Origin: Saturnia japonica
Lineage: Eukaryota > Arthropoda > Insecta > Lepidoptera > Saturniidae
Length of the DNA: 64,000 bases
Direction of reading: 5' to 3'
Assembly: GCA_033032175.1 (NCBI GenBank)
Contig: CM065310.1
Span: 8,432,001-8,496,000 of the forward strand
Below, piece by piece: positions 10,615 through 22,246 of this stretch. Below the pieces are notes generated by a model, which worked only from the letters and a program-made list of their open reading frames with translations, was not told the origin of the DNA and searched no databases. The position numbers and the translations under genes are program-made. How positions within the stretch are numbered: position 1 is the first letter of the stretch; each line of letters starts with the position of its first letter.

Positions 10615-11409
10615 TATATACATTCTGTGTATAAAATTGAATCAAATTAGACGGAGAATTGATTAAGATATCAAAAATTATTATTTACAACTCATATAGC
10701 CTTTATGTATAAAGTAATAAATCAATGAGTATAGATTATTATCAAAATCGTTTAAGAATTATTAAGATTTTATTGAAGTAAAAATTTCTTTAGCTGTGTT
10801 GAGAAATTTTTGACATGGGAAAATCCTATGGGTTTGGGTGAGCTTCGCGTCACCGATAACCTCGGCATGCTCGTAACGTATTGCGTTTGGGTCATACAAG
10901 TGACGCGTAGTATAGCGGCCTGTGTATATATAAACTCATATATACACTAATACATTGAGTGTATCATATGCGTGTTTGACTTTTTGGATGAGCGAAATCT
11001 TGTGACTTCGCGTTACCTGTTGCTTTGCAATAATAATTCAGACTATAATTGATTTAAAAATTCAGAATTGAGTTTTCACTTCAGTCGGCTGTCCTTATAA
11101 CTCTGTTTTTTTAACTATCTTTTTATACAATTTCTAAAAGTATTATTGACAATTTTTATTTCCCATAAATCATGGATTATACTCCCCGTATACAAAATTT
11201 CATCAAAATCGGTTAACAATTAATAAAATAAACAAACAAATTTTTGTTTTTTACGACTTCTAAAATAAATTATAATCTATGAATCGAACATTGCTACCCG
11301 AATACAAAAGTTCATAAGAATCGGTCAAGAAGCCGTTTTTTTAGGTTAAATCCGGATAATATACAAAATACAGATAGACAAAAAAAAAATTCAATGGTGT
11401 ATTCGTGAT
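10615..11409 (+). repeat. Old dispersed repeat material, family 2
   Basis: Phrases such as CCGTATACAAAATTTCATC, AAATCGGTTAACAATTAAT and GGTTAAATCCGGATAATAT recur in the same order at 34596-34925, 44020-44315 and 58556-58885. There is no coding capacity. The 10800-11000 part (GTGAGCTTCGCGTCACC) is probably a further degraded repeat. Confidence 0.45.
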
Positions 11410-12438
11410 CAGTAGGGCCGGGATTAATATGTACTAAAAAATACAAAATATGGAAAAATATTGAGTTTAAAATAACAATACTTTTTATTATAACATTGTT
11501 TATTGAAAAAAATATTTAGTGTACCTAGTAACAGTAATATTTGAAGAAACTGTCGTATAAAAATTATCGCGAAATAAATATTTGATTCAAATTAAACAAA
11601 AACGAAGTTTTATTCAACGTCCCCTATAATTGCTTTATTAAATTGGTTTCAGTATCTACACAATAACGTGCATCTTTAAATTTTCAAAATTAAAACTGAC
11701 GATTTGGTCTTAATATGGCTGAATTATCTTTCCACGTCGCATGATGTGACTGGAGCATACTTAAACCTGCATAATTCAAGAAGTGAAAGAAACCACTTCT
11801 GCAGTGCTCTCAAAACTACCGTACAGCATTTTGTAAAATTTTTTAGGGTATCAATCGTTTTTTTTCCTAAACATACTTTAATTTTTGTTTAGTCACTTCA
11901 GCAACGGGGCCTTCCGCTTCAGAAACCATTTTTTATTTTTTCAATAATCTTTAGGTTTTCATTCAATGATGTTGAAGGATTTTCTAGTACTTGTAAATAG
12001 TGTCATAAAAAACAAAAATTCTATTGAGGTTTAAATACTTGCAGAATCGTCCTACAGAAATAATTGTTCTGATTTCAATAAAATGCTCGGCGTTGTATTC
12101 AACTGCTGTTAGCTATGTACCCCAACGTGTCAGCACTGGCCCTGGTGCCAAAGGTATTCTGGGATACATCTCTTTAAATTTCTTCACCTTTCTTCACCTA
12201 CATCTACAAATTATACCTATTTTTGTGAATTAATTCTTGTTCTATCATCTATAAATTGAAAATATGGATGATTGTGATATTTTTTTGTTAAATATGAAGT
12301 TATCCTTGAAATTAGGAAAATATGGAAAATAAAAATTAGTTTTTCACGATCCAAACACATTGAAGTAGTGAATACATTCCAGAATAAAAATCGTGTAAAT
12401 TAAAAATATGTAATTACATATTAATCCGGGTCCTAGTG
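11410..12438. mobile_element. hAT-like non-autonomous element with inverted ends
   Basis: The left end CAGTAGGGCCGGGATTAATA and the right end, read on the other strand, CACTAGGACCCGGATTAATA match at 17 of 20 positions. A CAG.GCCGG-type start is usual for insect hAT elements (family knowledge). The interior of about 1 kb has no transposase that I can recognise; short open frames at 11704-11892 and 12024-12233 show no motif. I could not find a clean 8 bp target duplication, so the exact ends and the superfamily are uncertain. Confidence 0.55.
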
Positions 12439-15028
12439 ATCAATATCCTTTATTTAGGATGTTTATTCCTTTGGAGAAAATACTTATATAGATAGAACTA
12501 AAGCTTTATTAATCTATATATTAATACGTGAGGCAAAAGCTTTCGGTACCTTTTTAAGCGTATTGCGTGCACGGAAGACTGAGATTTGGCATAATTAAAG
12601 TTTATATGGAAAAGGAGTGCAGAAAGCTAAAATGTATCTATAATTTCTGTTACTAATATATTACATTAAATAAATTAATACTGCGAATCCTAAACCGACA
12701 AGTGCCATTGAACTTAGACCTCCCAAAATATTGACATTGTCACTCAACGCAAAGTGACAGCAAGAGATGTAGATAACACTCATTATATAAGTTTATGAAT
12801 ACTGCAAATGTCTAACAGAAAATAGTCTATGATCAAAAAGTCGCAGGTCGAATTTCGAGCTTAGGGCGATCGCTAGTATAGATAAAAATGTGATGGTGAG
12901 ATAGGAATAACTTTCACAAAAATTTTAACGCTCACAAACTCTGACAGAAACAAATTTTTAAACCATTATTATTTGGTCAGTAACCATAGAATATTGTATG
13001 AAATATTTTTAAGATCTCATCGAGGGCAACCTTGGCACGATAGTCCGGTCCGATACACAATATAAACGAAGTTATTAAATAAATTATCATAAAACACTTA
13101 GTTTCTCTTTTACAATATGTTGAAATGCCTTACGCGTAATCTCCTTGAACTTTTCATTAGTAGATACTCGAGACATTTCATTTCTCTTATCAAAATCAAG
13201 TCGGAGCAAGAACGCTAACAAATTACCGCTTTAAAAGATATCGTCCCTTGGGTTGTTATCTAGTATGCGTCGCCCACACGGGACTGAGTTTTACGGCGTT
13301 CCTATTATCTGTTACCAGATTGGCTTCGCTGAAAATAAACCGCTTCAACAACCCCCTGCTTTATCGACATTATGAAGTTTTGAAATGAACACTTCATTTG
13401 TAAGATAAAGCCTGACAACCAACCATCTGTTATAATGTACATTGAGATTTGTCAGTAACATCACTTCGGTTTTAATTTATATAATTTATAGGAACAAATC
13501 GAACATTATTTACTATCATTTTTATAATATTATTTATTTAAGTTCCTTAACATGACTTTCGGGTAGGAGAGATGATATGTGGAAATCATCACGTTAGAAA
13601 AAAAGTGATATACCTCCTCCATGCGACTTTCTCTCTATCTTTTTCATTTTATTATATACGAGTGCTATATGATACCCGTGCGAGTATCGAGATTCAAGCA
13701 GACAAGCATCGTGCGCGGCCGGCTGTATAACCCTTCATCAGACAGCCGCCAAATTACAAAACAATGCGTTTCGGGTGGTGCCTCTCAGGGTTTTCTTCGT
13801 GAAATAAACGTGCTTTCAGTAATTTTGGAACGATGTTTCTAAACGCAGCTTGCAGTATTACAACCTTAACTATTATTTAAGCTTTTATTAGTCTCACAAA
13901 ATAAGAAATTTGAGTAGTTCATGCAAATATCGATTTAGCATAACTACTTATAAAACAAAATATTTAATACAAGGTTAAATAAAATGATTCTAATTAATAT
14001 TATGAATATTCATACAATATCTTTTTCAGATAGTGAAATTTCATTAGTAAAACGGGCCTTCCTTTTCCAGCACACGTAATATAAAAGAAGTTGAATCCAC
14101 AGACGCTTAGTTATCGTCTTGGTATTTATGCCTCTAAATTACGCTCATAATTGAGCTCTCTCGACACAACTCGTTTTGACAATACGAAAAATATTCAAAC
14201 AAAGAAAGCAAACCGGCGAACCTCGAATTGCTAGTTAGGCGTCTTTCGCGAAAGTATTCGTTTAGCTATCCTGACTGAAATGTGGTTTGCAAAAAGAGAA
14301 TTCGACATCAAAGCGTTGCGGTCCAGGCGATCTGGTCCAAAAGCGACGTGATGAGAGTTAGAAATAAACGCGCGGTAGCGAGACTTTGAAACAGTGCTGC
14401 CAACAAAATTTTTTGAAATTCCGTCGAGTTCATTGTCTTGTCGAGTTCCGTCAAAAATCAGTTCAAATATTTTTTCCTTGAATACAAACCATTGATTGCT
14501 GAAACTATATATATTTACAAACAAAATCAAACTAAACAATGTAGATTTCCTACTTAAAGTCATTTCGTCAATATAAGCTAAATCGTAATTGTCATCACTC
14601 TCAGTGCTATGATGTGTAGCTGTTGTATAAAGCTGTAGACAAATAAGGAATGTATGTTTTTGAATTGAACATACAAAAATATTATGAAAATTTATAAATA
14701 AAATCGTTAAAATACCCGTCAGCCGTTAGAACTATAGTTCATTCCGTTTTCAAATCACTCTAATCTGCTATATATGACGGGAAATCCGTTAGATTGGCAA
14801 CACTGCTTCGAGACAAGCGGGTACTTTTCGCCCACACGGCGTGGTGTGGCGTGCAACCGAGAATGTCCGCGTCGAATCGGTTGTGAATTATTTCAGAGAA
14901 CTTGTTACGTTTCATTTCAGCGTTCACCCTGTCCGCGCTTTTGTGTCGATAATAAATTTGCCAGGCGCTCTTGCCAGCATCATTTATAATTTTATATACC
15001 TTCATTAGCGTATATTTGCATTCATAAA
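12439..15028. other. AT-rich spacer, one unassigned open frame
   Basis: No recognisable gene or repeat. Two minus-strand open frames (14231-14563 and 14760-15005) are the only stretches with mixed, less AT-biased composition; the first is listed separately. Confidence 0.4.
14231..14563 (-). CDS. Unrecognised 110-codon open frame, signal-peptide-like start
   Basis: I do not recognise this protein. It starts MTLSRKSTLFSLILFVNIYS: a basic residue pair, then a hydrophobic run of about 13 residues, as in a secretion signal. After it comes a charged, unremarkable sequence with no cysteine pairs or known motif. The frame stays open upstream of the ATG and includes an acidic STESDDNYD stretch. A TTTGTCTACAG splice-acceptor-like sequence lies near 14637-14647 on the minus strand, so it could also be part of an exon. 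Equally it may be chance in AT-rich DNA. There are no neighbours or duplicates in the window to support it. Confidence 0.12.
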   Translation of the reverse strand: MTLSRKSTLFSLILFVNIYSFSNQWFVFKEKIFELIFDGTRQDNELDGISKNFVGSTVSKSRYRAFISNSHHVAFGPDRLDRNALMSNSLFANHISVRIAKRILSRKTPN

Positions 15029-15195
15029 GGTGGCGTGCGGGTTATTATTTCATCACATTGTTGGGTTGGAAATAAATTACATACATAATAATATGTAAGT
15101 ATCTACTAAAAGTAATCAATATTTATTACAAGCTAGCTTTTAACAAGAACTTTGTCCTCGTTGTATTTAAAATAAAACAACTCGCACGCCACCTA
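15029..15195. repeat. Small inverted-repeat unit, possible MITE
   Basis: GGTGGCGTGCGGGTTATT at 15029 is matched on the opposite strand by GGTGGCGTGCGAGTTGTT ending near 15195, with about 130 bases between. No clear target duplication is seen. Confidence 0.35.
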
Positions 15196-15872
15196 TTGTG
15201 AACTCATAGTACTAATATAGTATCATCGCTGGTGTGTACGCATCAATTTGTGGCAACCAGATATCATACAACACACTCCAAATTCACCAAAATTTCATCG
15301 CAATCAATGAATGGCTTCAGACCGCAAGATACAAACAATTTTCTTTTAAAATATATTTATATCGATTTGACCTTAACGATTCGATGATTGTCGATGATTC
15401 GTGTTAATTCGAGAAAATTGTTAGTATATAATATTGGTGTTGTATGTATATATCTCAGGATAAGTAATTATCATATTATACCTACATACAATTTTTCAGT
15501 TAATTATATATACAAGACTTTAATGGTGAAATAGTCGTAGACTTGAATAAATGTGTTGCGGGTGAGGTTATTGACGCCCCTCCGTAATAATTACATGTTA
15601 TCCGAGTTCCGAAATTACACGATCCCCCGTAGTGTTGCGGAGCGGAGCGGTAATGGCTCGTTAAAACTGATGAGAGCTCACGCCCTTGTGCCTCGCGTCG
15701 CTGCCTTGCGGTCTCGCCTCGCTGACTTGTGGTCTTGCGAGTTTCGCGTAAAAAAGAATCTCTCCAACTGCACTGCACTTAACAAACCAAAACTGCAAAT
15801 CTGCATTGTAGGAGTTCAGTATTTGAGTTTGAATCCACTGAACATGACCATGGAAGAGAATTTTACTAGATT
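15196..15872. other. Spacer with GC-rich block at 15550-15760
   Basis: The block 15550-15760 is much richer in G+C and CpG than its surroundings, with overlapping open frames on both strands. It could be a degraded transposon end (GCGGAGCGGAGCGG resembles subterminal repeats of insect hAT-type MITEs) or an old promoter. No coding motif is visible. Confidence 0.3.
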
Positions 15873-16391
15873 TTTTTTTTTTCAGAACTGCCTATACTGT
15901 TACCTTAGAGGCCCTGGAGCCCTACGGCTCTGACGGCTTTTATAGCTTCACCGGACTTGGGGGCGAGCGCTTAGGGCACTCAGCCGCAAAAGTTTTAGAC
16001 AACTCGCGCACAAGGGTGCCAAAGTGGCCGTCCTCGCGGGTCGCGATCTGACTAATTCCCTGTTCGTAATTGAAGCTAACTAATATTTATTATACTCATA
16101 TGCACGTCCCCTTCCACCTGGGAGGTAGGAAGGAAACATGCGTATGTGTATTTAGTGATCGAAAAGTTTTTCTACACTAACTAAAAAAAAGGTTCCTTGC
16201 AGAACCCATGTACCTGTGTGCACGTATGTAACATATGTGTGTGATGTTTGTGTATGGGTAGCTAAGTGTTGCACGTATAGTACACACGTACGTTGCACAT
16301 GTATCGCGCGGGCGGCAGCCAGAACCAAGGGCTTCACACCGAAGAACGGACCTAGGCTTGGGTTGCCGCTAGAGAGGGCGAACGTGGTGGG
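15873..16391 (-). mobile_element. 5'-truncated Jockey-family LINE, copy 3
   Basis: The poly(T) at the plus-strand start is followed by the family 3' end in a more diverged form (ACTGTTACCTTAGAGGCCCT). The target-site duplication TTTACTAGATT is at 15862-15872 and 16392-16402. The 3' UTR hairpin at about 16108-16135 is partly broken here (CCTTCCACC against GGAGGTAGG). This is visibly older than the copies at 46889 and 61526. Confidence 0.88.
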
Positions 16392-16402
16392 TTTACTAGA
16401 TT

Positions 16403-16904
16403 AGCTGAACCGTGCGAATATGTAACAATCTAACTATTTTTACAACTTTCATGTTAAACCGCCTATCCACTGAAGCGGAGCGGAGCAGAGCTGTGCAAAT
16501 TCCGATCAATAAAATTACATATCTAACAAATTTCGACCAATAAATAGAATTGCACCAATACATTTTTATAATTGTATGTTTTTAAGTGGACAAGCAATCT
16601 AAGTTAAAAGGTTTCTTAATAGATAACGTCTCCCACTGTTACCAGATGGAATTTCTAACTGATTTTATACGCTCAATGTTTTTTAAGAACACATTTGATT
16701 ATATTATTCGACTATTTTTCGTCACTACTAACGAACATATCAAAGGGGTTCAGATCAGAAGCAATGAAACTCAGATTCGGTTTTCCGGCACTCCTCTATT
16801 TTTGATAAAGTACATATTTCCATTTTATGATCGCATTACTTTTGCCCTAAGTATCTTTTAACATTGCTTTAATGAAAATCCCCGTCTTTTATTATTTACT
16901 TTTT
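16403..16904. other. AT-rich spacer, possible MITE end at 16475
   Basis: TATCCACTGAAGCGGAGCGG at 16472 resembles the end of a hAT-type MITE, but no partner end is seen. A 91-codon open frame at 16586-16861 has no recognisable feature. Confidence 0.3.
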
Positions 16905-16942
16905 TCTTCTGACTATACTGTTAGCATTAGGGGCCCTGAAGC
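16905..16942 (-). mobile_element. Very short Jockey-family LINE 3' fragment
   Basis: A run of T is followed by CTGACTATACTGTTAGCATT and AGGGGCCCTGAAG, the last 30 or so bases of the family's 3' end. The only possible target duplication is a weak TTTAC on both sides, so it may be an extremely truncated insertion or a leftover of a longer copy. Confidence 0.6.
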
Positions 16943-17879
16943 AGTTTACAATAAATCTAATATATTTTAATAATTACTAGTTTAAAGGTTTACTTACTCG
17001 CAAACTACCCGGTAAATCTAAAATATTATTTTAAGACTGTAAGTATTATTTAATAATTGGTTAACATGTTACTTGCAAACTACCTGAATATTCATATACT
17101 ATTATTAACCTTACAATAAGCTTTAAACTGATTTTTGAATAAGTACTTTTGATAAAGAATTAAGAGGGATATTACGATGCTCAAAAAAATAAAAATCTTT
17201 TGACAAATAATATACATATAGAAATTAATAGCAAATCGAAAGGCAAAATTGACCCTAAATATCTCTATCTCAGAGTTATTAAGATTTTTGATATAATTTT
17301 ATATGTATCCACAAATCGCTTTTAATTTAAATTTTATAACAAATACTCATGTTGGAAGTCACAAAATCACTGATACAAATAAATTCATGAGAACGATATT
17401 TAAATTTCAAGCAGCACGGACATATGTTTACGGCGTGACAAATCTACGATACAAGAATCGTGTACGCCTAACTTGTGAATACGCTCATTAAAATTTTATA
17501 TACGCCCCACAATAATATCGAGAGTTCATAGCACCGATGTCGGTGACATAATAAATGTCAACGAGATCAAAATACTGTTGGCGTGGCGCAATGCTAAGCG
17601 AGGCTTCACCATGCCTCTAATTATATCTAGCGGACTCAGTACGGCTACACTGAGACATTAAAATTAACTGCCGCTTGCTTTTGATCTTTCCATTAGGGTA
17701 TCCTTATAAATATAGTTAATATAAAAAGACTACAAAGTATTGAGAGTCGACGCTAATGTAAATGGCACGTTTTCAACAATGTACGTTACTGTAATCTGTT
17801 TAATCACCGCATTGACGTCGTTGGATGTCGATAAGTAAAACAAAAAACTGTAATAACCAACAGATAACTTTATTACCGG

Positions 17880-18200
17880 TTCAGTTCTCATTTAGATCGA
17901 ATTACGTTCAGCGAAATTCGTTTCAAGTTGTACAATTTGGAGCACGATAAAATTTTGCGAGGAATATGGCACGGAGTGTTGGGAAAAACTCGGCTGCCAT
18001 TTTTTAAATTCAGATATACAAGTCGCACGCATTGCTTTGTGTTGGAAACGGGTTAAAAACAAAAGACGGCGGTGATTCGCGCTCGCATCGCTCCGCGGGC
18101 GAACATCGGTCATAATTAATTGCAGTCATTCGCAGAAATCTGTCGACAAATAAACACAACGGCCGGTGAAACGCCGTTTTATCACTTGCAACGGTATTCA
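17880..18200. other. Moderately GC-rich duplicated block, possible old exon or promoter
   Basis: This block stands out from the AT-rich surroundings (CGCTCGCATCGCTCCGCGGG). It has overlapping minus-strand open frames at 17892-18113 and 18010-18201 that are kept in the duplicate at 20398-20707. I find no domain; conservation between units only reflects recent duplication. Confidence 0.25.
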
Positions 18201-18451
18201 TAAATAAATTTTAATATCAATAACATTGTATCTCATGTTAGCGCAATTAAGTTGTCGAGAATGTCTTACGTAAATATGATGAATTATATATTTATTTTAA
18301 GTCAAAACTTACAATAGTCACATCTGCTTTCTTCAAATTATAAATATGTATTTGAGCTTTTGACGGATCCCTATGATATGAAAAGGTGAGTTATTAATAC
18401 TTTTTTATTATTGCTTCACATAATCTACATTATCTTATAATTAAGCTGATA

Positions 18452-19500
18452 TTAGGTCCTTACATATGAAATTAGCGTTTTGTCGTACTGACCACTTTGA
18501 TCTGAAATATCTCCTCTTTGGTTAAGAATTCCAAATTCAAATTTATAAATTCATTTAGCTGGTACATTTGAGTTTTGAAAACAGTCATTCATTTGTTTTT
18601 TCCTCATTATTTTTCTTTTTGGCGTCACTTATTACCGCACAATGGAAAACATGAAATATCGGTATATTTACGAGTACGAGTTCTACCGTGGTTCCAGTGC
18701 TGCAGAAACAGCTCGAAGGATTAATGATGTGTACGGCGCTGGTGTTACAAAAGGAAGCACGGTACGTTTTTGGTTTCAACGTTTTCGTTCTGGAAATTTC
18801 GACCTTCAGAACCAACCCCGTGGTGGCCGGAGACCAAAGAGGAAAATGAAGAATTAAAGTTGTTATTGTGGAAGCGGATCCATCACAAAGCACTTCAGAG
18901 ATAGCAGCAGGCTTCGGGGTAAGTGATAAAACTATATTAATCCACTTGAAGCAAATCGGGAAAGTAAAAAAACTTGAACGATGGGTACCTCATGAATTGA
19001 GTGAATCGAACTTGCAAACACGTGTCGACTGCTGTGTTACTTTGCTCAACCGACACAATAATAGAGGGATTTTAAATCGAATCATTACTTGTGATGAAAA
19101 ATGGATACTGTACGATAATCGGAAGCGCTCGTTGCAATGGCTGAACCTTGGAAACCCAGCCAAATCCTGCCCTAAACGAAAATTGACTCAGAAAAAGTTA
19201 CTTGTGAGTGTTTGGTGGATTAGAGCCGGTGTCGTTCACTACAGCTTTCTAAAATCTGGCTAAACGATTACGGCAGATATCTATTGTCAGCAACTGCAAA
19301 TCATGAAGGAAGAACTAGCTGCTAAACAACCGACATTGGTCAATCGCTCTAGGCCACTGCTGCTTCACGACAACAGAAGACCACACACTACACAACAAAC
19401 AACCACTAAGTTAGATGAGTTACAATTGGAATGTCTGCGACATCCACCGTACTCCCCGAACCTTGTTCCAACAGAATACCATTTTTTCCGGAATTTGGAC
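18452..19500 (+). mobile_element. mariner element, copy 1, 3'-truncated
   Basis: It begins with the terminal repeat TTAGGTCCTTACATATGA preceded by the TA target dinucleotide. It ends at the duplication boundary, without the last 237 bp and the right terminal repeat present in copy 2. Confidence 0.93.
18642..19500 (+). pseudogene. mariner transposase, broken and truncated
   Basis: The transposase would cut and paste the element at TA sites in the nucleus. The N-terminal part (MENMKYRYIYEYEFYRG...) carries the paired helix-turn-helix DNA-binding region, followed by a GRP-like linker. Then come WVPHELSE, the first catalytic Asp in TCDEKW, the second in LLHDNRRPH, and YSPNLVPTEYHFF. In mariner proteins the last motif is normally YSPDLAP.DYHFF, so the third catalytic Asp is Glu here and the upstream D is N. 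The frame shifts between residues 60 and 75, and a TAA replaces a Gln codon just after HYSFLKSG. The gene ends at the tandem duplication junction, losing about 55 C-terminal residues. It cannot make a working enzyme. Confidence 0.93.
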
Positions 19501-22007
19501 TTACTCGCAAACTACCCGGTAAATCTAAAATATTATTTTAAAACTGTAAGTATTATTTAATAATTGGTTAACATGTTACTTGCAAGCTACCTGAATATTC
19601 ATATACTATTATTAACCTTACAATAAGCTTTAAACTGATTTTTGAATAAGTACTTTTGATAAAGAATTAAGAGGGATATTACGTTGCTCAAAAAAATAAA
19701 AATCTTTTGATAAATAATATACATATAGAAATTAATAGCAAATCGAAAGTCAAAATTGACCCTAAATATCTCTATATCAGAGTTATTAAGATTTTTGATA
19801 TAATTTTATATGTATCCACAAGTCGCTTTTAATTTAAATTTTATAACAAATACTCATGTTGGAAGTCAGAAAATCACTGATACAAATAAATTCATGAGAA
19901 CGATATTTAAATTTCAAGCAGCACGGACATATGTTTATGGCGTGACAAATCTACGATACAAGAATCGTGTACGCCTAACTTGTGAATACGCTCATTAAAA
20001 TTTTATATACGCCCCACAATAATATCGAGAGTTCATAGCACCGATGTCGGTGACATAATAAATGTCAACGAGATCAAAATACTGTTGGCGTGGCGCAATG
20101 CTAAGCGAGGCTTCACCATGCCTCTAATTATATCTAGCGGACTCAGTACGGCTACACTGAGACATTAAAATTAACTGCCGCTTGCTTTTGATCTTTCCAT
20201 TAGGGTATCCTTATAAATATAGTTAATATAAAAAGACTACAAATATTGAGAGTCGACGCTAATGTAAATGGCACGTTTTCAACAATGTACGTTACTGTAA
20301 TCTGTTTAATCACCGCATTGACGTCGTTGGATGTCGATAAGTAAAACAAAAAACTGTAATAACCAACAGATAACTTTATTACCGGTTCAGTTCTCATTTA
20401 GATCGAATTACGTTCAGCGAAATTCGTTTCAAGTTGTACAATTTGGAGCACGATAAAATTTTGCGAGGAATATGGCACGGAGTGTTGGGAAAAACTCGGC
20501 TGCCTTTTTTTGAATTCAGATATACAAGTCGCACGCATTGTTTTGTGTTGGAAACGGGTTGAAAACAAAAGACGGCGGTGATTCGCGCTCGCATCGCTCC
20601 GCGGGCGAACATCGGTCATAATTAATTGCAGTCATTCGCAGAAATCTGTCGACAAATAAACACAACGGCCGGTGAAACGCCGTTTTATCACTTGCAACGG
20701 TATTCATAAATAAATTTTAATATCAATAACATTGTATCTCATGTTAGCGCAATTAAGTTGTCGAGAATGTCTTACGTAAATATGATGAATTATATATTTA
20801 TTTGAAGTCAAAACTTTGAATAGTCACATCTGCTTTCTTCAAATTATAAATATGTATTTGAGCTTTTGACGGATCCCTATGATATGAAAAGGTGAGTTAT
20901 TAATACTTTTTTATTATTGCTTCACATAATCTACATTATCTTATAATTAAGCTGATATTAGGTCCTTACATATGAAATTAGCGTTTTGTCGTACTGACCA
21001 CTTTGATCTGAAATATCTCCTCTTTGGTTAAGAATTCCAAATTCAAATTTATAAATTCATTTAGCTGGTACATTTGAGTTTTGAAAACAGTCATTCATTT
21101 GTTTTTTCCTCATTATTTTTCTTTTTGGCGTCACTTATTACCGCACAATGGAAAACATGAAATATCGGTATATTTACGAGTACGAGTTCTACCGTGGCAC
21201 CAGTGCTGCAGAAACAGCTCGAAGGATTAATGATGTGTACGGCGCTGTTTGTTACAAAAGAAAGCACGGTACGTTTTTGGTTTCAACGTTTTCTTTCTGG
21301 AAATTTCGACCTTCAGAACCAACCCCGTGGTGGCCGGAGACCAAAGAGGAAAATGGAGAATTAAAGTTGTTATTGTGGAAGCGGATCCATCACAAAACAC
21401 TTCAGAGATAGCAGCAGGCTTCGGGGTAAGTGTTAAAACTATATTAATCCACTTGAAGCAAATCGGGAAAGTAAAAAAACTTGAACGATGGGTACCTCAT
21501 GAATTGAGTGATTCGAACTTGCAAACACGTATCGACTGCTGTGTTACTTTGCTCAACCGACACTATAATGGAGGGATTTTAAATCGAATCATTACTTGTG
21601 ATGAAAAATGGATACTCTACGATAATCGGAAGCGCTCGTTGCAATGGCTGAACCTTGGAAACCCAGCCAAATCCTGCCCTAAACGAAAATTGACTCAGAA
21701 AAAGTTACTTGTGAGTGTTTGGTGGATTAGAGCCGGTGTCGTTCACTACAGCTTTCTAAAATCTGGCTAAACGATTACGGCAGATATCTATTGTCAGCAA
21801 CTGCAAATCATGAAGGAAGAACTAGCTGCTAAACAACCGACATTGGTCAATCGCTCTAGGCCACTGCTGCTTCACGACAACAGAAGACCACACACTACAC
21901 AACAAACAACCACTAAGTTAGATGAGTTACAATTGGAATGTCTGCGACATCCACCGTACTCCCCGAACCTTGTTCCAACAGAATACCATTTTTTCCGGAA
22001 TTTGGAC
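19501..22007 (+). repeat. Tandem duplication B, unit 2
   Basis: Same length as unit 1 (2507 bp) with only scattered substitutions and single-base length changes. It is followed without a break by the remaining 3' part of the mariner, so the ancestral arrangement is preserved at this right-hand end. Confidence 0.93.
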
Positions 22008-22244
22008 AGCTTCTTACAAGGAAAAAAATTCAACTCCGATGCGGCAGTCCAAACCGCCTTCAAAGAGTTTGTTGATTCTCGCCCCCATAGTTTTTTTAGT
22101 AAAGGGGTCAATGAACTACATATGAGATGGCAAAAGTGCTTAGATAACAACGGTGCATACTTTGATTAATTAAATATATTTTACAAAAAAAAAAAAATTA
22201 TATTCCTCCCGTACAAAACGCTAATTTCATATGTAAGGACCTAA
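20958..22244 (+). mobile_element. mariner element, copy 2, full length (1287 bp)
   Basis: Both terminal inverted repeats are present: TTAGGTCCTTACATATGA on the left and its complement TCATATGTAAGGACCTAA on the right at 22227-22244. TA target dinucleotides lie at 20956-20957 and 22245-22246. A length near 1.3 kb is normal for mariner. Confidence 0.96.
21148..22169 (+). pseudogene. mariner transposase, full-length but inactivated
   Basis: It spans about 340 codons, the usual mariner length. The order is N-terminal helix-turn-helix domain, linker, ITCDEKWILYDNRKR (first Asp), LLHDNRRPH (second Asp), YSPNLVPTEYHFF (third position Glu, not Asp), and a C-terminal RWQKCLDNNGAYFD end that matches mariner transposases. 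Damage includes a length change near 21246 (GCTGTTTGTTAC against GCTGGTGTTAC in copy 1), another shift near 21320-21370, and a TAA at 21768-21770 after HYSFLKSG that is shared with copy 1. The shared stop and shared D-to-E change show that they arose before the duplication. Which mariner subfamily this is I leave open. Confidence 0.94.
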
Positions 22245-22246
22245 TA

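Larger units (their letters stand above)
16994..19500 (+). repeat. Tandem duplication B, unit 1
   Basis: This 2507 bp block is followed head-to-tail by its near copy at 19501-22007. The left edge is GGTTTAC-TTACTCGC, the junction TTTGGAC-TTACTCGC and the right edge TTTGGAC-AGCTTC, so only a 2 bp AC is shared at the breakpoint. The right boundary lies inside a mariner transposase gene. Confidence 0.93.

Noticed and set aside
15500..15933. Opposed 92- and 126-codon open frames as genes
   Set aside because: They overlap on opposite strands in a GC-rich block, consist of low-complexity Arg/Ser-rich sequence, and one runs into the LINE copy at 15873.
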